From Gemmatimonas sp966096095 (GTDB lineage: Bacteria; Gemmatimonadota; Gemmatimonadetes; Gemmatimonadales; Gemmatimonadaceae): a DNA stretch of 64,000 nucleotides. Below, one piece after another: positions 8,437 to 17,197 of this stretch. The DNA lies in assembly GCA_966096095.1 (NCBI GenBank), contig CBHTUR010000006.1, forward strand, positions 1 through 64,000, written 5' to 3'. A program made the position numbers and the translations under genes. How positions within the stretch are numbered: the stretch's first letter is position 1; each line of letters opens with the position of its first letter. The notes beneath the pieces are model-generated. The model had not been told where the DNA came from and searched no databases. It worked only from the letters and a program-made list of their open reading frames with translations.

Positions 8437-9093
8437 ATGTTCAGATTCGCGACGAAGTTGATGGCGAGCGCGGTGGCGATGACGCTCGCTGTGGGGACGG
8501 TTGGAGCACAGAGCGGAATGAAGGCGGCGGCGGCGACGGCGCCGACGCTGCAAACCGCGGTGTTTGCGGGAGGGTGCTTCTGGGGCGTGGAAGCCGTGTT
8601 CGAGCACATCAAAGGGGTGCGAGCCGTTGTCTCGGGCTACGCTGGCGGGAAAGTGGCGGGCCCCGACTATGAGCAGGTGAGCAGCGGCCGTACCGGGCAC
8701 GCTGAGTCGGTGAAGGTGACGTTTGATCCCGCTGTGGTGAGCTATGAAACGCTGCTCAAAGTGTTCTTCAGCGTGGCGCACGATCCAACGGAACTGAATC
8801 GTCAAGGCCCGGATGTCGGAACGCAGTACCGTTCGGCGATCTTCTTTACGAGTGCCGACCAGCAGAAGGAAGCGATGGCCTACATCGCGCAGCTGGCGGC
8901 GGCCAAGACCTACAGCAAGCCAATCGTTACGCAGGTTGCGGCGCTGGACAAATTCTGGGACGCCGAAGGGTACCACCAGAACTATCTGTACACGCACACC
9001 ACGCAGCCGTACATCGTGTACAACGACCTTCCCAAGCTCGACGCGTTGAAGAAGCAGTACCCGCAGCTCTGGGAAGAGACAAAGGGGAAGTAG
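8437..9093 (+). CDS. msrA: Exported peptide-methionine (S)-S-oxide reductase
   Basis: The protein has 218 residues from the ATG at 8437, chosen because it opens directly into a signal peptide (MFRFATKLMASAVAMTLAVG, then VGAQ). An earlier in-frame start would bury it. The MsrA hallmark GGCFWGVEAVFEHIKGV carries the catalytic Cys. RTGHAESVKVTFDP, GPDVGTQYRSAIFF and the C-terminal YHQNYLYTH also match MsrA. The enzyme reduces methionine-S-sulfoxide in proteins; with a signal peptide it would repair oxidised periplasmic or outer-membrane proteins. No MsrB domain is fused or adjacent. The electron donor for the exported enzyme is not evident in the window. Confidence 0.93.
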   Translation: MFRFATKLMASAVAMTLAVGTVGAQSGMKAAAATAPTLQTAVFAGGCFWGVEAVFEHIKGVRAVVSGYAGGKVAGPDYEQVSSGRTGHAESVKVTFDPAVVSYETLLKVFFSVAHDPTELNRQGPDVGTQYRSAIFFTSADQQKEAMAYIAQLAAAKTYSKPIVTQVAALDKFWDAEGYHQNYLYTHTTQPYIVYNDLPKLDALKKQYPQLWEETKGK

Positions 9094-9163
9094 TCGTCTC
9101 AGCGAAGTCTGATGGCGGGGGAGGTGGTTGCCGCGATGCAGCTTGCGGCGCACCTTCTCCGCC

Positions 9164-10915
9164 ATGCGTTTTTCCCTCCGTTCAGTGGCGGTCGTGCTGG
9201 CGAGTATTTCCCTCACCACCGCGCCGGTTCGCTACTCCGCTGCCCCCGCCGTTCCGTTTGCCGCATTCGTCGATCAGTATCTCCGCGACTTCGCGAAGCG
9301 TCATCCGTCGATCGCGGCCGGCAATGGAATTCATGACGCCGATGATACGCTCGACGACTTCTCCGCCGCCGGGATAGCGCGCGAGATTGCCGCGCTCAAG
9401 GTCACCCGCACGCAACTGCGCGCATACCCCGCCAGCGCACTCACGCCCGACGAGCGCGTGGATCAGAAGATTCTCGATGGCGTGATCGACGGGTGGCTCC
9501 TGGAGCAGGAAACGCTGAAGAACTGGCAGCGCAACCCCATGCTCTATGCGTCGGCATTGTCGGACGGTGTGCACAATCTGATGACGATGACGAACGCACC
9601 GGCACCGGTGCGGATGCGGCGTATCATCAGCAAGCTGCGGGGTGTGCCGGCGCTGCTGATGGCGGCCCGCCAGAATGTGCTCAATCCACCCAAGCTATTC
9701 GCCGAGCGCGGAGTGGTCATGATGAAAGGCGCCTCCGGTATGCTAGCGAGTGATGTCGTTCTGGCATTTACGAGTGAGCGCGGCACACCGCTCATGGATT
9801 CGCTCACCAAGGCATTGTCGACTGCGCGCACGCAGGTCGACGCGTACGTGGCGTATCTGGAACGCGATGTGGTTCCCTCCGCCAGCGGCAGCGTTCTCAT
9901 TGGTGGTGAGGCGGTGGCACGTCGGTATCGTGCGGAGGAGCTGATCGATGTGCCGCTCGATAGCCTCGTGCAACTCGGAGAACGCGAACTGCGGACCGCA
10001 CAGCAGCAGTTTCGCGCCGCGGCGTCGAGGCTCGATGGAAAGCGCGACCCGCAGCTGGTATGGCAGGAGGTGCGTCGGGTGCATCCCAAGCGCGGTGACG
10101 TCGTGGCGGCGGCGCAGCGTATTGTCGATTCGCTCACCGCCTTCGTGCGCGCGAAGAATCTGGCCAGCATTCCCACGAACGAGCGCGTGACCGTCGCGGC
10201 GGCACTGCCGTTCGATCTCGGCCTCGCGTCGATGCACGCGTCGCCACCGCTTGAAGCGACGCCGGTGCCGAGCGTTTTCTACATCACCGACGCGAATGCC
10301 GAGCAGACGCCGGCCGAGCAAGACGCTTGGCTCGAGCGATTCAACTATGCCTCGCTCACGAACACGGCGGCGCACGAAGCGATGCCCGGACACTGGCTGC
10401 ACTCGCAATTCATGCGGCAGACGCCGGGAAAGATCCGGCGCATCTGGATTGGTCTCAATCCGTTCCCGCAACCGTCGTCGGGACAAGACGGCTGGGCGCA
10501 CTATGCGGAGCAGTTGGTCGTGGAGCAGGGTTACGCCAACGGCGATCCGCGATTTCAGCTGGCGCAACTGAGTGACGCGCTGACGCGCATCTGCCGCTTG
10601 CTGTCGGGCATTCGCGTGCATCGCGGCGAGTGGACGCTGGCGCAAGCGCAGGCGTGCTTCGAGAGGGAGGCGTACGTGGCGACGCCCGCGGCCAAGCGAG
10701 AAGCGGAGCGTGCCACGTACGATCCAACGTACGGCGGCTACTTCCTCGGCAAGATGGGCATTCTCACGCTGCGGCGCGATCTGCAAGCCAAGGAGGGATC
10801 GACGTTCAATTTGCGCGCCTTTCACGAACGCCTGCTCAAGAACGGAATTGCGCCGATCTGGGCGCACCGACAGCTCATGTTGCCGGGCGACGTGCGCCCG
10901 GTGATTCATTCATGA
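9164..10915 (+). CDS. Secreted DUF885-family metallopeptidase-like protein
   Basis: The protein has 583 residues from the ATG at 9164, the start that gives a clean signal peptide (MRFSLRSVAVVLASISLTTA). The DUF885 zinc-type motif HEAMPGHWLH lies near residue 403, followed by DGWAHYAEQLVVEQGY near 441, the usual pairing in this family. The C-terminal part (GGYFLGKMGILTLR and FHERLLKNGIAPIWAHRQLM) is also typical. DUF885 proteins are presumed zinc peptidases. With a signal peptide, this copy would act on peptides in the periplasm. A second DUF885-like gene with an altered motif lies 1.2 kb downstream beside a peptide importer, which supports a peptide-scavenging role. Confidence 0.85.
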   Translation: MRFSLRSVAVVLASISLTTAPVRYSAAPAVPFAAFVDQYLRDFAKRHPSIAAGNGIHDADDTLDDFSAAGIAREIAALKVTRTQLRAYPASALTPDERVDQKILDGVIDGWLLEQETLKNWQRNPMLYASALSDGVHNLMTMTNAPAPVRMRRIISKLRGVPALLMAARQNVLNPPKLFAERGVVMMKGASGMLASDVVLAFTSERGTPLMDSLTKALSTARTQVDAYVAYLERDVVPSASGSVLIGGEAVARRYRAEELIDVPLDSLVQLGERELRTAQQQFRAAASRLDGKRDPQLVWQEVRRVHPKRGDVVAAAQRIVDSLTAFVRAKNLASIPTNERVTVAAALPFDLGLASMHASPPLEATPVPSVFYITDANAEQTPAEQDAWLERFNYASLTNTAAHEAMPGHWLHSQFMRQTPGKIRRIWIGLNPFPQPSSGQDGWAHYAEQLVVEQGYANGDPRFQLAQLSDALTRICRLLSGIRVHRGEWTLAQAQACFEREAYVATPAAKREAERATYDPTYGGYFLGKMGILTLRRDLQAKEGSTFNLRAFHERLLKNGIAPIWAHRQLMLPGDVRPVIHS

Positions 10916-10965
10916 TCCACCGGCGGCGGTCGTACTGGCCGGCCTCATCGGAATAGAGCGTACGC

Positions 10966-12102
10966 ATGACTGCTTCAGGGAAGGTTCGCGTTGGCGTACT
11001 CGGCGCAGGCGCGTGGGCCAAGTTCGCCCATCTCCCCGGATATCGTCGCGATCCGCGCTGTGAGCTGGTCGCGATCGCCGATCCCCTCGTCGAACGCGCA
11101 CACGAGTTCGCGGCGGAGTTCGGCATTCCGCACGTGTACGACTCGCATGAGGCGCTGATCGCACGCACGGATATTGATCTGGTCGACGTCTGCACGCCGA
11201 GCGCGACGCACTTCGAGTTAGCATGGGCGGCGCTCGAGTCGGGAAAGCATGTGCTCTGTGAAAAGCCAGTGGCGTACGACTTCGCGGACACCCGTCGCGC
11301 CGCGGCGCTCGCCCGGTCCAAAGGGCTCAAGACCAAACTGGGATTCACGTTTCGGTACAGCCCAGCCATGCAGTACATGAAGCAGCTCATCGACGACGGA
11401 TTCATAGGCACGCCGTTCATCTTTAATGGCTACGAGCAGAACTCGCAGTGGCTCGACCCGCAGACGCCGCTGCGACAGGTCGACCACACCGCCGATCAAT
11501 CCGAGATCCACGTGTCGTCGCTGGAAGGCTACGGCGCACCGATCATGGACATTGGCCATCTGTTCATGGGCAGTCGCTTCAAATCGGTGGTCGGCACCAT
11601 GAAGAACTTCATTCCCGAGCGCGTGGTACGGGCGACGGGAACGATGATGCGCATGAATATCGACGACGGCGACATATTTATCGGTGAGTTTGAGAACGGT
11701 GCCATTGGCTCAATTCAGACGAGCTTTGTCACGGTGGGGAATTATCCCGGAATCGAGGCGCGAGTGTACGGCAGCAAGGGCGCGCTCATTTGCCGATTGG
11801 TCGAAGAGAACGGCATCTGCGAATCGCTCAAAGCGGCGAGTGCCGACCAGGTTGAGTTTCGCGAGATCGAGGTGCCCGCACAGTTCTATCCGCCCGGTGG
11901 CTCGAAGGCCGAGTCGTGGAGATCGCTCTTTTACGCCAATCTGGTGCACTCCTTCATCTCGGAGATTCTGAGTGATGGCCCGGAGAACGAAGGCAACTTT
12001 GACGACGGCGCGCACGTGCAGGAGCTGATCAACGCGGTGGAGCAGAGTTTTCGCCAGCGGCGCTGGGTGAATATCCCACTCACGCCGGAGTCCGGCGTCT
12101 GA
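10966..12102 (+). CDS. Gfo/Idh/MocA-family NAD(P)-dependent oxidoreductase
   Basis: The protein has 378 residues. It opens with a Rossmann fingerprint (VGVLGAGAWAKFAHLPGY), then VCTPSATHFELAWAALESGK and the family EKP motif in HVLCEKPVAYDF near residue 100. The C-terminal alpha/beta domain contains the GHLFMGSRFKSVVGTM region. Family members oxidise or reduce sugars, inositols or related compounds; the substrate here is unknown. There is no signal peptide, so it is cytoplasmic. It lies 50 bp after the first DUF885 gene, and its stop overlaps the probable start of the second, so it is probably part of the same transcription unit. Confidence 0.9.
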   Translation: MTASGKVRVGVLGAGAWAKFAHLPGYRRDPRCELVAIADPLVERAHEFAAEFGIPHVYDSHEALIARTDIDLVDVCTPSATHFELAWAALESGKHVLCEKPVAYDFADTRRAAALARSKGLKTKLGFTFRYSPAMQYMKQLIDDGFIGTPFIFNGYEQNSQWLDPQTPLRQVDHTADQSEIHVSSLEGYGAPIMDIGHLFMGSRFKSVVGTMKNFIPERVVRATGTMMRMNIDDGDIFIGEFENGAIGSIQTSFVTVGNYPGIEARVYGSKGALICRLVEENGICESLKAASADQVEFREIEVPAQFYPPGGSKAESWRSLFYANLVHSFISEILSDGPENEGNFDDGAHVQELINAVEQSFRQRRWVNIPLTPESGV

Positions 12103-13775
12103 ACGCACTCGAGACGTTTTTCCTGCACCACTACTCTCAGAATCCGGTGACGGCGACGTTCACCGGCGTGCACACGTATGATGCGCAGCTCCCTGACTGG
12201 TCGGCGAGCGGACGCAATCAACGCATGCGTGCCGCGCAGGCCATTCACCGGCGTCTCAACGAGGAGTATCCGGACGACGCGACAATCGAGCAGCTGCGCC
12301 GTTCGCACGAAGCACTGGATGCCGAGTTGGCGCGCGCGGCGCTTGAGGTCAGCCTAGCCGAGGAGTCGAGCGGGCACTTTCTCGTGCGCAATCCGGCGTT
12401 GTGGACAGGAGAGGCCATTTTCGGATGCGTCTCGCTCATGATTCGCGACTTCGCGCCGGCGGCCGAGCGCGTGCCCAATCTGGTGTCGCGTCTTGCGGCG
12501 ATTCCCGCGTTTCTGGCGGCGATGGAGCAGGGCGTGACCGAGGCGATTCCGTCTCGCTGGCGTGACCGGGCCGTCAAGGAGTGCGACGCGGCGCAGCAGT
12601 TGTTTGGCGACGGTCTGGCGGAATGGATGGCGCTTCATGAGGTCGACGCTGACGCGAGCGGAATTACTGGTGCCGCCACGCAGGCTCGCGCCGCGTTCGC
12701 GCGCGCGGCTGGTTGGCTTTCCGCGCAGCCCGTAGCCAACGACTCAGTCTATTCCTGCGGGCCCGGCGTGCTGCGCACGCTGCTCAGTCGCGGGCACTTC
12801 TGCGACGAGGCGCCGCGCGAGGTGCTCGTGCGCGCGGAGTCGGCCATGACCGCCGCGCAGACTGCGCTGGCGCGCGCAATCGACGAGCACGGCTACCGCA
12901 ATTGGAGCGACGTGCAACGGGCGTTCGCCGCCGATGCTCCGACGGCAGATTCGTACTACGACACGTTCGAGCGTCGCTGGAATGAAGTGCATGCCGCAGC
13001 GCGCGTCGCTCATGTGGTGACGTGGCCAGACTGGCCCATTCGCTACGTACCGATCCCGTCGTGGGCGCGCGCCGCGCAGCCGCAGCTCTACTGGCTATTC
13101 TACCGATCACCGGCGCCATACGATCCGTACACGGTGTACGACTACGTCGTTTCGCCGGTCGAGCCGGAGATGCCCATGGCCACGCAGCAGCAGCGGCTCG
13201 CGGCCTGGAATAACAGCACCATTACGCTCAATCATGTGGTACATCACGGCGGGTTAGGACACCACGTACAAAACTGGCACGCCGTTCATCGCTCCACATC
13301 ACGCATCGGTACCATCGCCGCCGTCGACGCGGCCAGTCGCATCAGTCTATTCCTGGGCGGTAGTATGGCCGAAGGGTGGGCCTGCTACGCCACGCAACTG
13401 GCCGAAGAGCTGGGGGTGCTTACCACGCTCGAGCGACTGTCCGAGCAGCACACGCGCGTACGTCTGCTGGCGCGCGCAATCGTCGACCTCCGGTTGCATC
13501 TGGGTGACTGGACGTTCGACGCCTGCGTCTCGTTCTACGAAAATCAGGTGGGGATGTCGCCCGATGTGGCGGCGGCGGAGACGACCAAGAACAGCATGTT
13601 CCCAGCCACGGCACTGATGTACTGGCTCGGAACGCAGGGTATTCTCGACGCGCGCGACGCGCAGCGGAGCGCGCTGGGCGCGGCATTTTCATTGCGCGGG
13701 TTTCACGATGAGCTGCTGAGCCGTGGTGCGATTCCCGTGCCGCTCGCCGCCCGCTTGCTGAAAGGAAATCGTTGA
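12099..13775 (+). CDS. Cytoplasmic DUF885-like protein with HHGGLGHH motif
   Basis: The protein has 558 residues if it starts at the CTG at 12099, or 542 from the GTG at 12147. I prefer the upstream start because the extra residues (ALETFFLHHYSQNP) read as protein of this family running into VTATFTGVHTYD, and GGAG lies 8 nt before the CTG; the GTG has no visible Shine-Dalgarno. There is no signal peptide. The DUF885 metal motif, normally HE-x-x-PGHH, reads HHGGLGHHVQ (about residue 382), so the catalytic-type Glu is His; MAEGWACYATQLAEE (about 423) is normal. It overlaps the Gfo gene upstream and the peptide-binding lipoprotein gene downstream, which suggests it processes imported peptides, if it is active at all. 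Confidence 0.8.
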   Translation: MNALETFFLHHYSQNPVTATFTGVHTYDAQLPDWSASGRNQRMRAAQAIHRRLNEEYPDDATIEQLRRSHEALDAELARAALEVSLAEESSGHFLVRNPALWTGEAIFGCVSLMIRDFAPAAERVPNLVSRLAAIPAFLAAMEQGVTEAIPSRWRDRAVKECDAAQQLFGDGLAEWMALHEVDADASGITGAATQARAAFARAAGWLSAQPVANDSVYSCGPGVLRTLLSRGHFCDEAPREVLVRAESAMTAAQTALARAIDEHGYRNWSDVQRAFAADAPTADSYYDTFERRWNEVHAAARVAHVVTWPDWPIRYVPIPSWARAAQPQLYWLFYRSPAPYDPYTVYDYVVSPVEPEMPMATQQQRLAAWNNSTITLNHVVHHGGLGHHVQNWHAVHRSTSRIGTIAAVDAASRISLFLGGSMAEGWACYATQLAEELGVLTTLERLSEQHTRVRLLARAIVDLRLHLGDWTFDACVSFYENQVGMSPDVAAAETTKNSMFPATALMYWLGTQGILDARDAQRSALGAAFSLRGFHDELLSRGAIPVPLAARLLKGNR

Positions 13776-15388
13776 TGCGCGTAACCCGATTCATCTTCTG
13801 CACGCTCACGCTTGGCGCGCTGCTGCTCGGCGCGTGCGGGCGCGGCGACAGCGCACGACGCGGTCCGTCCAACGACTTGCTCATTGTCGGCTACGACCGC
13901 GAACCGGATACGATGAACCGCTACGCGACACACATTCTCGAGGACATCGAGTCGTGCGTAGTGGAAGGGTTGGTCACCAGCGATGAGCGCATGAACGTTG
14001 TGCCGGTGCTCGCCGCCGACGTGCCGACGCTTGAGAACGGCGGCGTAATGCTGCGCAAGGACGGCGGCATGGACGTTACCTGGCGGTTGCGCCCCAACGT
14101 GCGCTGGCACGACGGAGTGGCACACACGTCGGCCGATGTGAAGTTCACAGTTGATGCCATTAACAAGGGCGACTGGAAGCCCGAGAGCGTTGACGGGTTC
14201 GATCGCATTGCGTCAGTCGATACACCCGATTCACTCACTGCGGTCGTGCACTACAAAGAGGTCTATGCGCCGTATAAGTGGCAGTTCGTGCGCGGGACGT
14301 TGCCGAAGCATTTGCTCGAGGGCAAGGATCTCAATACGGCCAACGAGTACAACCGCGCGCCGCTGGGGACCGGCCCATATAAAGTGGCTGAGTGGAAGAC
14401 GGGCGAGTACATCCTGCTGGAGCGCGTCGAGAACTACTGGCGCGGCGCATCGCAGCCCGCGATCAAACGAATCCTCTTCAAGTTTCTGACCAACACGACG
14501 ACGCGCATCAATCAACTGAAGGCCGGGGAGGTGCATCTCGTGGCGTTGGTTCCGTGGGATAAGGTGCGCGAGCTGCGCACTGTGCCAGCGCTACGATTGA
14601 ATCAGGTCGTCGGGAACGGCTACGAGCACGTATCGCTAAATGAAAAGCACTTTGCCCCGTTCAAGGAGCTGGCCGTGCGACAGGCCTTGGCGCTGGCGAT
14701 TGATCGACCGTTGTTGGTGCGCAGCCTGTTGGACAGCCTCGTGCAGGTGGTAAACGGGCCCATCCAGCCGCTGTCGGAAGCCTACGAGCCAAACGTGAAG
14801 CGGTATGACCACGACCCAACGGCCGCAAAGGCGTTGCTTGATGGCGCAGGTTGGACGGTGGGAGCGGATGGCATCCGCGCGAAGAACGGCGTAAGGCTTT
14901 CGTTCACACTCATCACGCAGGCCGGCTTTGCGATTCGCGAGAACGTATCGCAAGCACTACAGCAGCAATTCCGCGAGATTGGGGTCGAGGCCAAGGTGCA
15001 ATTGGTTGATGGCACGTCGATCAGCAGCCTTTGGTTCAATGGTGACTTCGACGCGATGCTGCACTGGTGGCAAAGCGGGGCCGATCCGGAAATCACGCTG
15101 TTCTTTGCCAAGGATCGAACGCCGCCCGCGGGGCGCAATATCAACTACCTCGTCGATGACGCGTTGACGGCACTGCTTTATGAATCGGATCGTACCGTGA
15201 GCGACAGTGCGCGCGTGCGACTACTCAAGGCGGCGCAGCGTCGCGTGGCGGAGTTGGCGCCGGAGATTCCGCTCTACAACACGGCCAAGATCGACGCTGT
15301 GCCGGCGGGATTGAAGGGCTTCACCGGCAATCCGACCAACGCCGGACCGTTCTGGAACGTGTTCGCGTGGTCGTTTGACGCTAAATGA
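13775..15388 (+). CDS. Peptide ABC transporter substrate-binding lipoprotein
   Basis: The protein has 537 residues, a family-5 (DppA/OppA-type) solute-binding protein. Its lipoprotein signal ends LGALLLGACG, with Cys as the lipidation site. It shows VGYDREPDTMNRY, the WRLRPNVRWHDG and SADVKFTVDAI segments typical of the family, and the late DAMLHWWQSGADPEITLFF region. The ATG at 13775 overlaps the previous stop (TGATG) after an AAAGGAAA Shine-Dalgarno; a TTG one codon earlier is less likely. It would capture peptides (or nickel or sugars, in family exceptions) and deliver them to the two permeases encoded next. No ATPase gene follows. Confidence 0.92.
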   Translation: MRVTRFIFCTLTLGALLLGACGRGDSARRGPSNDLLIVGYDREPDTMNRYATHILEDIESCVVEGLVTSDERMNVVPVLAADVPTLENGGVMLRKDGGMDVTWRLRPNVRWHDGVAHTSADVKFTVDAINKGDWKPESVDGFDRIASVDTPDSLTAVVHYKEVYAPYKWQFVRGTLPKHLLEGKDLNTANEYNRAPLGTGPYKVAEWKTGEYILLERVENYWRGASQPAIKRILFKFLTNTTTRINQLKAGEVHLVALVPWDKVRELRTVPALRLNQVVGNGYEHVSLNEKHFAPFKELAVRQALALAIDRPLLVRSLLDSLVQVVNGPIQPLSEAYEPNVKRYDHDPTAAKALLDGAGWTVGADGIRAKNGVRLSFTLITQAGFAIRENVSQALQQQFREIGVEAKVQLVDGTSISSLWFNGDFDAMLHWWQSGADPEITLFFAKDRTPPAGRNINYLVDDALTALLYESDRTVSDSARVRLLKAAQRRVAELAPEIPLYNTAKIDAVPAGLKGFTGNPTNAGPFWNVFAWSFDAK

Positions 15389-15437
15389 ATACTGGTCCGC
15401 GCGCGCCGATCACTGCTCGCGGCGAGTGCGCTGACTG

Positions 15438-16388
15438 ATGATGCGCCTCATCCTGCGTCGCGTTCTGCACGCGGTGCCGCTCTTGCTGGTGATGTCGCTT
15501 GTTCTGTTCGGCGTGTTGCATCTTGCGCCCGGCGGGCCGCTGTCGATGTACCTCGAAAATCCCAATGTCCGGCCGGCTGATATCGAGCGGTTGCGTCACG
15601 CCATGGGACTCGATCGGCCGTTGAGCGTACAGTACGCCGCTTGGCTTGCCAGTTTTGTGCGCGGCGATTGGGGTTACAGCTACGCCGACGGCCGTCCAGT
15701 GCTTGATCGTGTGCTCGAACGCGTTCCCGCGACGCTCGAATTGATTGTGGCTGGTTGCTTTTTGGCGCTAGCGGCAGCGGTGCCGGCCGGGGTGTTTTCC
15801 GCGACGCGTCGCGGCATCGATCGCGTCATCAGTCCGGTCGCAATTGCCGGCATTTCGTTACCGGTATTTTGGTTCGGGCTCGTGATGCAGTTAATGTTTG
15901 CGAGCGCACTGCAGTGGCTGCCGTCATCCGGCCGTCAGTCGTTTGATGGCGGCGATTTCGTAGATCGACTCGCGCACCTGACTCTACCGGCGACAGTGTT
16001 GGCCGCCGCCCTAGGCGCCGCGTGGTCACGCTATCTTCGCCGTTCGATGCGCGAATCGCTTGGCCAGCCGTTTGTACAGATCGCGCGCGCGCGCGGGGTG
16101 CCCGAGGTTCGTTTGCTCTGGCGCCACGCGTTGCGACTGGCGGCGCCGACATTCGTGACCGTGGTGCTACTCGACGCGGCGATGCTCGCAAGCGGTGCAG
16201 TGGTGACAGAAAGCATTTTTGCCTGGCCAGGGATCGGCAGTCTATTCACCGAGTCACTGGTGAAGCGCGACTACGCCGTGCTGATGGCCTTTCTGATGCT
16301 GGGCTCGGCCGTCGTACTGCTCCTCAATCTGCTGGCGGATGTCCTCGTGTTGTGGCTGGATCCGCGCGCACGCACGGGAGGCGCATGA
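15438..16388 (+). CDS. Peptide ABC transporter permease (DppB-type)
   Basis: The protein has 316 residues. The first membrane helix (LRRVLHAVPLLLVMSLVLFG) is followed by the GGPLSMYLENPNV periplasmic loop and five further helices. The cytoplasmic coupling motif is RARGVPEVRLLWRHALR, matching the EAA loop of DppB/OppB permeases. It forms the inner-membrane channel with the next gene product for substrate delivered by the upstream lipoprotein. It starts 49 bp after the binding-protein gene and overlaps the second permease by 4 bp (ATGA). Confidence 0.93.
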   Translation: MMRLILRRVLHAVPLLLVMSLVLFGVLHLAPGGPLSMYLENPNVRPADIERLRHAMGLDRPLSVQYAAWLASFVRGDWGYSYADGRPVLDRVLERVPATLELIVAGCFLALAAAVPAGVFSATRRGIDRVISPVAIAGISLPVFWFGLVMQLMFASALQWLPSSGRQSFDGGDFVDRLAHLTLPATVLAAALGAAWSRYLRRSMRESLGQPFVQIARARGVPEVRLLWRHALRLAAPTFVTVVLLDAAMLASGAVVTESIFAWPGIGSLFTESLVKRDYAVLMAFLMLGSAVVLLLNLLADVLVLWLDPRARTGGA

Positions 16389-17197
16389 CCCGTGCACGGC
16401 GGTTGCGCACGACGAATGTTGCCGTAGCGATTGTAGTGGTTCTGGTTCTCGCGGCGCTCCTTGCCCCGCTGGTCGCGCCGTTCGCGGTCGATGCTCTCGA
16501 TCTGGCGCACCGCCGAGCGGCCCCGTCGTCGGGACACTGGTTTGGCACCGACGAGTTGGGGCGTGATTTGCTCACGAGAGTGCTGTACGGAGCGCGTGTG
16601 TCGCTGGCGATCGGACTTATTTCGGCCGGTGTAAGCGTAATGATCGGCGTCGTGATTGGCGCAACGGCCGGATACGCAGGTGGCCGAATCGATGACGCGC
16701 TCATGCGCGCGACCGACGCGGTACTCTGTGTTCCGCGCCTTCCACTCCTGATGATCGTTGCCGCCTTTGTGCGCCCGGACGTGGCGATGTTGGTGCTGCT
16801 TGTCGGCGCTGTCGGATGGATGGAGACTGCTCGTGTGGTGCGGGCGGCCGTGTTATCGCTCACGCAAACCGATTTTGTCGCGGCGGCGCGCGCGCTGGGA
16901 GTGTCGGCGGCACGACTGGTGGCGCGTCATGTCCTGCCCGGCGCGCTGCCCGTGATCGCAGTCGCGACGACACTCGCCATCGGCCGCGGCATTCTGCTGG
17001 AGAGCGCGCTGAGCTTCTTTGGCGTGGGTGTACAGCCGCCTACCGCCAGTTGGGGCAACATGCTCTATCAGGCCCAGACCACGATGACCAGTGAACCGTG
17101 GCTGGCCGTGTTTCCGGGTGCGATGATTTTTCTAACTGTGCTGGCGTGCAACACCGTGGGTGATACAATTGGCAACGCGCCGGCCGACCGTCAGTAA
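16385..17197 (+). CDS. Peptide ABC transporter permease (DppC-type)
   Basis: The protein has 270 residues from the ATG at 16385. A longer open frame extends upstream to 16022 but would overlap the first permease out of frame, so I reject it. The family motif GTDELGRDLLTRVLYGARVS lies near residue 55, and the EAA-type coupling loop is RALGVSAARLVARHVLPG. Six membrane helices are visible. It pairs with the DppB-type permease. The gene ends convergent with the dehydrogenase gene, overlapping it by 7 bp, so no DppD/DppF ATPase gene follows. The transporter must borrow ATPases encoded elsewhere. Confidence 0.92.
   Translation: MTRARRLRTTNVAVAIVVVLVLAALLAPLVAPFAVDALDLAHRRAAPSSGHWFGTDELGRDLLTRVLYGARVSLAIGLISAGVSVMIGVVIGATAGYAGGRIDDALMRATDAVLCVPRLPLLMIVAAFVRPDVAMLVLLVGAVGWMETARVVRAAVLSLTQTDFVAAARALGVSAARLVARHVLPGALPVIAVATTLAIGRGILLESALSFFGVGVQPPTASWGNMLYQAQTTMTSEPWLAVFPGAMIFLTVLACNTVGDTIGNAPADRQ

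Noticed and set aside
16022..16384. Upstream extension of the second permease
   Set aside because: It lies inside the first permease in another frame and has no permease character; the ATG at 16385 gives the normal start.
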